9,096 nucleotides of DNA. Source: Dehalococcoidia bacterium UBA1152. GTDB taxonomy: Bacteria > Chloroflexota > Dehalococcoidia > Lucifugimonadales > UBA2962. The DNA lies in the NCBI GenBank assembly GCA_002311285.1, contig DBZU01000003.1, positions 1 through 9,096 on the forward strand. Reading direction: 5' to 3'. Made by a program: the position numbers and the translations under genes. Positions 1 through 6,197 of the stretch are shown one piece after another. Numbering within the stretch: the stretch's first letter is position 1; each line of letters begins with the position of its first letter. The notes under the pieces are model-generated. The model was not told the origin of the DNA. It ran no database searches and was given only the letters and a program-made list of their open reading frames with translations.

Positions 1-519
1 TTCTCTGGCTTGGTTCATTGGAGCTACGATAGTCCATTCACCTGTGCCTGGATCCCAAATCTCTGTTAGGGAGGTAGCGTTTCTCTGGTGCGCAGCACCA
101 CCTGAAACTAATACCTTGCCATCTTCTAATTCAACCGCACTTGGTACTGACCTCCAATAATCCATTGTGCCTGATAATGCCCATTTATCTGCAACAGGGT
201 CGTAGAGGTCTGATGTGGCTATATATTCCATATATCCACTAGATGCTACCTTAGCAACTCCTCGGCCACCAATTGAAAGTAGCCTTCCATCGGAAAGCAC
301 CACGAAAGCGAAATCTTGTCGCTGTTCGATCATTTTACTACCCAAAGTTGGCTCGCTAACTTCCGTTGAAGCACTTCCTTGACTGCTTGCTTCAGATCCC
401 GAAGACTCCGTACTGGATGATCTTGAATTTTCTGTTGATTCAGCGCCTCCACAGGCAAATATAAAAACAGATAATGAGAATACCGTGATAATTAACGTTA
501 ATGAACTAAACCTTGACAC
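1..519 (-). CDS. Kelch-repeat lipoprotein, N-terminal part (runs off the left edge)
   Basis: The 173 visible codons start at GTG (517-519), with an AGGAG Shine-Dalgarno 8 nt upstream (528-532). Residues 1-22 form a short hydrophobic signal ending in a lipobox-like FIFAC, so Cys23 should be lipidated. Residues 24-60 are a low-complexity Ser/Glu/Thr linker. From about residue 65 come Kelch-type blades: DGRLLSIGGRG (77-87), DLYDPVADKW (104-113), DGKVLVSGG (133-141) and EIWDPGTGEW (153-162). These show the paired glycines and spaced aromatic/Trp residues of Kelch beta-propellers. The protein should sit outside the membrane as a lipid-anchored propeller. Its binding partner cannot be told, and the remaining blades lie beyond the window. 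It follows the amidohydrolase by 51 bp on the same strand, so co-transcription is likely. A TTG two codons upstream is in frame but too close to the Shine-Dalgarno. Confidence 0.85.
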   Translation of the reverse strand, partial: MSRFSSLTLIITVFSLSVFIFACGGAESTENSRSSSTESSGSEASSQGSASTEVSEPTLGSKMIEQRQDFAFVVLSDGRLLSIGGRGVAKVASSGYMEYIATSDLYDPVADKWALSGTMDYWRSVPSAVELEDGKVLVSGGAAHQRNATSLTEIWDPGTGEWTIVAPMNQARE

Positions 520-570
520 TTTCAAATCTCCTGTATTTTTAATTTCGTTAAGTTTACAACAATGTGGCTT

Positions 571-2190
571 TCATGCGCTTTTTGAATAAGCCAGTTTGCC
601 ATCGACGTACGTTTGTTCTACGGTAATATCTTTAATATGATCGACATGAGACTCGGTCGGATCGTGGCTTAAGACCACCATGTCAGCCCTTTTCCCGACT
701 TCTAGAGATCCCACTTCATCATCCCTGAATATAGCGAAGGATGAGCCATTGGTATAGTGGCTGATAGCCTCTTCTGCACTTATAGCCTGATCAGGCTCTA
801 TCTGTCTTCCACTTACATGTCTTCGGCTTGCAGCGGCAGCAATTCCGTCTATAGGAGCTACCGAGGCGCATGGAAAGTCTGATCCTGCAGCGATCGTGGC
901 TCCAGCGCTTACCATGTCTGCCATAGGTTGTGCGGGAGCATCAATTCCATATTTTTTTACCCCGGCTTCAAACACATCACCTATGTTATATAAGAATGCC
1001 GACTGGTGACTTATAATTATCGGTAAATCAGCAGCTCTTTGTATCTGCTCTTGAGTCGGGAACATAAAGTGATCAAGTCTTAGTCTTAGTTTGTCCGCAT
1101 TCGGCACTTCGTTTATTGCCCGTTCAAACGCATTTATTGCCTGTTCGATTGATCGATTCCCTATGCAGTGTATAGCTACTTGAAGGCCGTTGTTCGTCGC
1201 ATCTAAAACCAATTTATCTACTTCATCTTGCTCATAATATATCTCGCCTTCTGGTGAAATACTGCCATCATGGTGGCATTTAAAAAATCCAAACTCTGGA
1301 AATACTGGGTCCATAAATATTTTCATTGTTCCTCCTCGTAAGCGGTCAGAAACATTGTCATTATCATATTCGCCGGCTGCGACTTTGTCTGGAATTCCAA
1401 AGAAAGTTTCTCCACCACGCAATTGACGTACGCAGATCGGGAGTTTTCCTTGACTATCGGCCAACCTGTACAATTCCGCACTTTCTGGCATTGTTTGAGC
1501 ATCCCCAATACTTGTAACACCATGAGATAGGTGCATTAGAGCGTTTTGCCTAACTAAATCGCCCACTATTTCTTCGCCGTGAAAATCAATCAGCGACCTC
1601 ATTGTTATTTTATGTATTGAATCCATAGCCCTTTCATGTAGGTAACCAGTTGGTTCACCTTTTTTGTTTTTTACTATGGTGCCTTTGTATGGATCAGGAG
1701 AATCTTTTGTAATACCAGCAATAGCCATTGCTGCGGTATTAGCGTATAGCGCATGATAAGAGGCATCCATTATGCAGACAGGGTTATTTGGTGCAGCTTC
1801 GTCCAATTCCCAACATGTAAGAGGTTCTACTTCCTTAAAAACCCGGGTGTCGTAAGCTTGACCCCATATCCATTTCCCCTTTGGTGTCGCCGATGCAGTT
1901 GTACTTATTGCATCTAAAACAGCTTTTTTATCTTTTAGCGGAGGGGTGCGGGAATCAACTGATACTGGTTCAAAAACCGTCATTGAAAAATGATTATGCG
2001 GATCAATAAAGCCCGGAGTAACTGTTCGCCCACGCAGGTGAACAAATTTTGTTTTACCATTAGCCATATTAGCGATTTCATTATTGTTGCCTATGGCAGT
2101 GATCTTGTTATCCTTAACTGCCAGCGCCCGAGCTCTAGTGCGCTTGCCATCCATAGTGAGAATGTTTCCTCCCAGCATAATTAGTTCCAT
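571..2190 (-). CDS. YtcJ-type metal-dependent amidohydrolase (Amidohydrolase_3 family)
   Basis: This 539-residue protein has the usual length for YtcJ/N-substituted-formamide-deformylase-like enzymes, which hydrolyse amide or related C-N bonds in a TIM barrel. The start at 2188-2190 has an excellent AGGAGGT 7 nt upstream (2198-2204). An N-terminal small beta domain (1-58) leads to TPGFIDPHNHF, giving the metal motif HNH at 65-67. Further family marks are WIWGQAYD (107-114), ASYHALYANTAAM (143-155), TGYLHERAMD (181-190), the MKIFMDP strand (289-295), AIHCIGNRSIE with His341, RLDHF with His374, and GSDFP with Asp438. The C-terminal GKRADMVVL strand (499-507) closes the small domain, as is normal here. 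There is no signal peptide, so it is probably cytoplasmic. All expected metal and catalytic residues appear present. Family members vary widely in substrate, so I do not assign one. It heads a minus-strand unit with the Kelch lipoprotein and is divergent from the DsbA-like gene. Confidence 0.9.
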   Translation of the reverse strand: MELIMLGGNILTMDGKRTRARALAVKDNKITAIGNNNEIANMANGKTKFVHLRGRTVTPGFIDPHNHFSMTVFEPVSVDSRTPPLKDKKAVLDAISTTASATPKGKWIWGQAYDTRVFKEVEPLTCWELDEAAPNNPVCIMDASYHALYANTAAMAIAGITKDSPDPYKGTIVKNKKGEPTGYLHERAMDSIHKITMRSLIDFHGEEIVGDLVRQNALMHLSHGVTSIGDAQTMPESAELYRLADSQGKLPICVRQLRGGETFFGIPDKVAAGEYDNDNVSDRLRGGTMKIFMDPVFPEFGFFKCHHDGSISPEGEIYYEQDEVDKLVLDATNNGLQVAIHCIGNRSIEQAINAFERAINEVPNADKLRLRLDHFMFPTQEQIQRAADLPIIISHQSAFLYNIGDVFEAGVKKYGIDAPAQPMADMVSAGATIAAGSDFPCASVAPIDGIAAAASRRHVSGRQIEPDQAISAEEAISHYTNGSSFAIFRDDEVGSLEVGKRADMVVLSHDPTESHVDHIKDITVEQTYVDGKLAYSKSA

Positions 2191-2296
2191 GATATTTACC
2201 TCCTAGGTTGTTATCGATGCTAATAATAAATTAAGCTATATAAAGCTTTAAAAGACTTAATTTAAAACTAATACCATCTATTACGTTCGTAAGAAT
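2191..2296. promoter_or_regulatory. Divergent AT-rich intergenic region with a 9-bp inverted repeat
   Basis: This 106-bp gap separates the divergent amidohydrolase and DsbA-like genes and must hold their promoters if both are transcribed from here. A perfect 9-bp inverted repeat is visible: TAAATTAAG (2227-2235) and CTTAATTTA (2256-2264), with 20 bp between them. A smaller repeat, AAGCT/AGCTT (2233-2237/2244-2248), lies partly inside. On the plus strand, TTTAAA (2247-2252) and TAATAC (2269-2274), 16 bp apart, could form a weak -35/-10 pair. The region is so AT-rich that chance matches are expected, so no promoter is firmly called. Confidence 0.4.
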
Positions 2297-3049
2297 TTGT
2301 ATGTATCTAAGGATTCGGCCCTGAACAATAACGAAAACATGCAAGCTTGGAAAATTTTAATCCAGAGATTTTTATTGTCAAGAACTATATTTTATATATT
2401 TTTTGGGATACTAATTGGATTTGCTTTAGCGATCGCCTCTATTTGGCTGTTTTGGGAATTTGAGATAAGTCGAAAGGGTACAACTGTAAATCAAGGTCTA
2501 GAGGTTAGCGAGCTGGAGTCATTGAGTTTTGATTTGGATAACCGGCCATCGATTGGCAGAAGAGATGCTAGAGTTACTGTAATTGAATTCACAGATTATG
2601 AGTGCCCTTTCTGTAAACGGCATAATGAGACCGTTTTGCCTAAATTAATATCGGAATATAAAAATAACATTCGATATATCGCAGTAAATTTTCCTCTAAC
2701 ACAGATACATCCTTTAGCTTTTGAAGCATCAATTGCGGCTGAGTGTGCATTTGACCAGGGGCGGTTTTGGGAATATAGACGGCAGTTGTTTGCCAATGAG
2801 GGGGCCTTGTTTTTTGAAAAACTGATTTTATTAGCAGATAAAATCGATCTGGATGTAAATCAGTTTGAAAAGTGCATGAAATCCGATGATAAGTATCAGT
2901 TAGTTAAGGGAGATATATTAATTGCAGAGGAGTTAGGAATAACCGGTACGCCGACATTTTTTATTAACGATAAAGTTTTAATTGGATCAAGGCCGTTTGG
3001 ATCATTTAAGTTGTTAATAGATGCTGAATTGCAAAAACAATATAATTAA
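2297..3049 (+). CDS. Membrane-anchored DsbA-like thioredoxin-fold protein
   Basis: From a TTG start the protein has 250 residues. A basic N-terminus and one hydrophobic segment (about 31-53) anchor it with the rest outside the membrane. The thioredoxin-fold domain begins near residue 92 (ARVTVIEFTDYECPFCKRHN). The redox motif is C103-P-F-C106, followed by a helical insert and the cis-proline strand GITGTPTFFIN (Pro219). This matches the Thioredoxin_4/BdbD-DsbA group, which makes or repairs disulfides in exported proteins. Two more cysteines occur (150, 193). The start is unsettled. The TTG at 2297 has no clear Shine-Dalgarno, and an in-frame ATG at 2339 (residue 15) also lacks one but keeps the membrane anchor. 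The gene precedes the GS-like gene by 65 bp with no visible terminator, so they may be co-transcribed. A link to amine metabolism is not evident. Confidence 0.87.
   Translation: MYVSKDSALNNNENMQAWKILIQRFLLSRTIFYIFFGILIGFALAIASIWLFWEFEISRKGTTVNQGLEVSELESLSFDLDNRPSIGRRDARVTVIEFTDYECPFCKRHNETVLPKLISEYKNNIRYIAVNFPLTQIHPLAFEASIAAECAFDQGRFWEYRRQLFANEGALFFEKLILLADKIDLDVNQFEKCMKSDDKYQLVKGDILIAEELGITGTPTFFINDKVLIGSRPFGSFKLLIDAELQKQYN
2301..2315 (+). repeat. 15-nt 5'-end element, copy 1
   Basis: ATGTATCTAAGGATT lies at the 5' end of the DsbA-like gene and matches 14 of 15 bases with the element at 3102-3116 at the start of the next gene. Read from its ATG, it opens a tiny frame of seven codons (MYLRIRP, stop at 2322-2324), out of frame with the gene. 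Confidence 0.4.
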
Positions 3050-3101
3050 AAGGTTCCTAATTAACATTTGCATTACGATGATAAACTGATATTCAAGTTA
3101 C

Positions 3102-3116
3102 ATGTATCTAAAGATT
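3102..3116 (+). repeat. 15-nt 5'-end element, copy 2
   Basis: ATGTATCTAAAGATT differs by one base from the element at 2301-2315. It overlaps the candidate TTG start of the GS-like gene (3115-3117). Its ATG opens a nine-codon frame (MYLKIALLF, stop at 3129-3131) that overlaps the main frame in a different phase. Both copies begin Met-Tyr-Leu-basic-Ile. Confidence 0.4.
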
Positions 3117-4539
3117 GCCTTATTATTTTAATCGTGAAACTAATATAAAAATTTCTAAGTGGGAAGCCTTGAAAAAACGAGAAATCGTTCGGATCGCAAA
3201 AAGAACAGGGATTAACCTAATTTACTTTGTCTATTGTGACAACGGCAACTTGATAAGGGGCAAAGCAACTCATGTTGATCATCTCGATAGAAGACTAGAT
3301 TCTGGAATCGGATTGACGGTTGGACAGCAAGCCGCATACGACAATGATTTATTGGCCGATATTGATGGTATGGGTACAGCAGGAGAGGCAAGGATTTTGC
3401 CTGATCTTTCAACGGTCGATAAATTTGTAGCTCTACCATGGGCACCCAAAAGGGCAATGATTATTGGGGATTTAGTAAAACTTGATATGACTCCTTGGGT
3501 ATGCCCAAGAACGTTTTTAAAGAATCAAATTGCCAGGGCCGCTGATTTAGGGATGAACATTATGATAGGCCTAGAGCCCGAATGGTACGTTGCAAAGTAT
3601 GATGTAGAGACCGACTATTATAAGCCTATCGAGAATAGCCAGGCGTTTCATACAACAGGATATACTCCGTACACTGAATTTATTGATGAACTAATTGACA
3701 CATTGGAACTTTTCGGGATGCATGTAGAGACATACTATCCTGAGTCGGGCCCTGGACATACAGAAGTAACTTTACGTCCTGCAAATGCGTTAAAAGCGGC
3801 GGATAATCATATTTTCTACAGAGAAGCAGTAAGGAATGTTGGGTTTAAGCATGGCCTTTCCCCAACTTTTATGCCCAAACCTTTCCTAGATCAAGCAGGG
3901 GCAGGTGGCCATATACACATCAGTGCCTGGGATCAAAAAGGCACTGAGAATCTTTTTTATACTGAAGGCGATGACTATGCATTATCTACTATTGGTCAAC
4001 ATTTTCTAGCCGGAATAATGGAGCATCTTCCAGGTCTTATGGCTTTAATAGCACCGAGCTATAACAGTTATCGCAGATTTCATCGAGGATCCTGGAGCGG
4101 AGGAGAATATCTTACGTATGGAGCCGATAACAGAGAATCGGCTGTACGTATACCATCAAGATATTTAGGTAATGAGAAAGGTAGCGTGAATATAGAGGTT
4201 AAGCCTGCTGATAACAGCGCAAATCCTTACTTAGCAATTGGCTCAATAATAGCGGCTGGCGTTGATGGTGTCGTGAAAGAATTAGAGCCTAATCCAAAAC
4301 AATTCCTAGATTGTGACCCAGGAAAGCTGTCTGAATCAGATTTACGGACAAGAGGCATTCAAAGATTGCCATCCTCTTTAGCAGAAGCAATTGACGCATT
4401 AGAAGATGATGAAATATTGAATGCAGCAATGGGCGGGTTCATGGCCGATGCCTATTTAATACTGAAAAAGGCTGAAGAAGGCCATTTTGCAGCTGGATCG
4501 GTAGATTTTGAGTTAAAGAGACATTACAACAAATACTAA
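3115..4539 (+). CDS. Glutamine-synthetase-family ligase, probable gamma-glutamyl-amine synthetase (FluG C-terminal/type III-like)
   Basis: This 474-residue GS-fold protein should use ATP to couple glutamate's gamma-carboxyl to ammonia or an amine. The N-terminal beta-grasp domain holds DNGNLIRGK (42-50) and the conserved GEARILPDLST (90-100). The catalytic barrel has LEPEW with Glu154/Glu156, GPGHTEVTLRP with Glu217, GGHIHIS with His266, NSYRRF with Arg320/321, DNRESAVRIPS with Arg340/345, and IEVKPADNSANPYLA (360-374). The last motif carries Lys363 where true glutamine synthetases have Arg. As I recall, this Lys is common in the FluG-like branch, which favours an amine-conjugating or hydrolytic relative over housekeeping GlnA. 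No adenylylation-type C-terminus is seen. An in-frame TAA at 3109 means TTG 3115 is the first possible start, and TTG 3169 (residue 19) is an alternative. Neither has a proper Shine-Dalgarno. The gene is convergent with the gamma-glutamyltransferase gene, 47 bp apart. Confidence 0.88.
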   Translation: MPYYFNRETNIKISKWEALKKREIVRIAKRTGINLIYFVYCDNGNLIRGKATHVDHLDRRLDSGIGLTVGQQAAYDNDLLADIDGMGTAGEARILPDLSTVDKFVALPWAPKRAMIIGDLVKLDMTPWVCPRTFLKNQIARAADLGMNIMIGLEPEWYVAKYDVETDYYKPIENSQAFHTTGYTPYTEFIDELIDTLELFGMHVETYYPESGPGHTEVTLRPANALKAADNHIFYREAVRNVGFKHGLSPTFMPKPFLDQAGAGGHIHISAWDQKGTENLFYTEGDDYALSTIGQHFLAGIMEHLPGLMALIAPSYNSYRRFHRGSWSGGEYLTYGADNRESAVRIPSRYLGNEKGSVNIEVKPADNSANPYLAIGSIIAAGVDGVVKELEPNPKQFLDCDPGKLSESDLRTRGIQRLPSSLAEAIDALEDDEILNAAMGGFMADAYLILKKAEEGHFAAGSVDFELKRHYNKY

Positions 4540-4556
4540 ATTTTAGATTGGTTATT

Positions 4557-4580
4557 AAAAAACCCGCCTGGATTCAGCGC
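4557..4580 (-). terminator. Probable intrinsic terminator of the amidohydrolase-GGT unit
   Basis: Read on the minus strand just after the GGT stop codon, CGCTG-AATC-CAGGCG can fold as a short GC-rich stem with one bulged base and a 4-nt loop (4566-4579). It is followed by GG and six T residues (4557-4562). The stem is short. There is no matching T-run on the plus strand, so it would serve only the minus-strand unit. Confidence 0.45.
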
Positions 4581-4586
4581 TATGCA

Positions 4587-6197
4587 TTATTCTGATATTG
4601 CCACACCATCCCTTCTGGGATCTGCCCCGCCGTGTACTTCTCCGCTATCTGATATCGTTATGGCATGCACTCCACCGAACAGGAATGTCATATCATCGTC
4701 TCTAACAACAGAATATCCAAGGCTTTGCAGGCCTGAAGACACACTTTTTGAGATACGCCCTTCCATGATCAATTCATCGCCATGATAATGAAACCTAGGC
4801 GCGTTAATCGCTGACTGAACGTCCATTTTATGAACCAGAATGTTAAGGGTAACTTGCAAAACCGCTGTTATAATCCTTGGTCCTGCTGCAGACCCTATTA
4901 CTAAGACTGGTTTATTGTCTTTAAGAAATATGGTTGGAGTCATCGCGCTTCGAGGACGTTTGCCTGATTTTATAGAGTTGAGTCTGTTAGGAACTGGGTC
5001 GAAATCTCCCATAGTGTTATTGAGAAATACTCCGGTTTCAGGAATGACAACTCCACACCCAAAGAAAGCCTCCAAAGACTCTGTGCATGAAACAGCATTT
5101 CCATGTTTATCTACAACTGAAAAATGAGATGTTTGGCTACCCTCTCCTCCAGGCGAATCATTGATCATCCCAGTATTTTCTGCCATGGATTTTATGAACT
5201 TATCAGAAGTAAATTTGTTTGTATCGATAAGCTCATAATCTGGGTCTGCGATTAAATCTCTTGCTACATAAACTTGTTTTAGCGCTTTTGCCACTATATC
5301 TATTGTTTCTACGGTGTTATGCCCAGATTCATTGAGGTTCAGGTTTTGGAATATAGTTAGTAATTGATGTAGCGCAATCCCACCTGAACTTGGAGGGGCA
5401 GATGTAATGTAGCGAAATCCGTTAAAAAGTCCTTGTACAGGCGTTCTTGCGACTGGTCTGTATGATGCGAAATCCTTAGCTCTCATGGGGCCATCATTGG
5501 CGATCATATGTTTTTCTGCTTGTTCTGCTACGAAACCTTCGTAAAATTCGCCAATACCGTTGACTGATACTTTTTCAAGCGTTTTTGCCATTGCAGTGTT
5601 TTGGAAAAGTTCCCCGTCATTATAGGTCGTGCCGTCATTTTTAAGCCATATCCTTGATGCTTCTTCACTTCGTTTGAACTTAGTCAACGTGAGGTCGCTA
5701 TCTGTATTCATTACCCAGCCTAAAAACGGTGTTATTTCAAACCCATTTCGACCTAAATCTATCGCTTTGTCTGCTACTTGAGACAATGTCATGCTGCCAA
5801 ATTTTTCTAAAGCCATTGCCATTCCAGCTAGCGTTCCGGGTACAGCAGCAGCTTTTTCACCCAGATGGTTTTGTTCGTTTAGAACGTTACCTTTAGCATC
5901 AGTTTGGAATAAATTAGGCGAGGCCCCGCTAGGTGCATTCTCTCGATAATCGATCATTGTGCTTTGATTTTGGTCAGCCATATGGACCATCATAAAGCCA
6001 CCTCCGCCGATTCCTGAAAATGCTGTTGCTGACACACTCAAAGCAAGTGATGTTGCCGCAGCAGCATCTACAGCATTGCCTCCATCTCTGAGTATTGATG
6101 CACCGGCTTCTGATGCATGTTTGCTGCCTGACGAAACCATCCCAGCGTTGCCATGATCATCTCGCACTTTTATTTTAGTATGATCGTATTTTCCCAT
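4587..6197 (-). CDS. ggt: Gamma-glutamyltransferase (Ntn hydrolase), cytosolic form
   Basis: This 536-residue GGT-family protein is an N-terminal-nucleophile hydrolase that cuts itself before a Thr and then moves or hydrolyses gamma-glutamyl groups. The self-cleavage site is SQ/TSHFSVVDKHGNAVS, with nucleophile Thr356. Large-subunit marks include GGNAVDAAAATSLAL (39-53), SGIGGGGFMM (61-70), YRENAP with substrate-binding Arg85, and APPSSGG (267-273). Small-subunit marks include FLNNTMGDF with Asp398 (equivalent of E. coli Asp433), RPRSAMTPTI (414-423) and GSAAGPRII (435-443). There is no signal peptide: the polar start MGKYDHTKIK enters the fold at once, so the enzyme should be cytoplasmic, unlike the exported E. 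coli enzyme. Compared with E. coli, Gln430 is Thr395 and Ser463 is Ala418. The ATG shares its A with the upstream gene's TAA (TAATG), which points to translational coupling. That pairing and the nearby ligase suggest action on a specific gamma-glutamyl conjugate. Confidence 0.92.
   Translation of the reverse strand: MGKYDHTKIKVRDDHGNAGMVSSGSKHASEAGASILRDGGNAVDAAAATSLALSVSATAFSGIGGGGFMMVHMADQNQSTMIDYRENAPSGASPNLFQTDAKGNVLNEQNHLGEKAAAVPGTLAGMAMALEKFGSMTLSQVADKAIDLGRNGFEITPFLGWVMNTDSDLTLTKFKRSEEASRIWLKNDGTTYNDGELFQNTAMAKTLEKVSVNGIGEFYEGFVAEQAEKHMIANDGPMRAKDFASYRPVARTPVQGLFNGFRYITSAPPSSGGIALHQLLTIFQNLNLNESGHNTVETIDIVAKALKQVYVARDLIADPDYELIDTNKFTSDKFIKSMAENTGMINDSPGGEGSQTSHFSVVDKHGNAVSCTESLEAFFGCGVVIPETGVFLNNTMGDFDPVPNRLNSIKSGKRPRSAMTPTIFLKDNKPVLVIGSAAGPRIITAVLQVTLNILVHKMDVQSAINAPRFHYHGDELIMEGRISKSVSSGLQSLGYSVVRDDDMTFLFGGVHAITISDSGEVHGGADPRRDGVAISE

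Noticed and set aside
3050..3114. Independent promoter for the GS-like gene (TTTGCA, 17 bp, TATTCA)
   Set aside because: The boxes match consensus poorly (four and three of six), so co-transcription with the DsbA-like gene is at least as likely.
4582..5127. Plus-strand open frames opposite the GGT gene
   Set aside because: They are antisense shadows of a gene with clear GGT catalytic motifs, and they have no recognisable domain or ribosome site.
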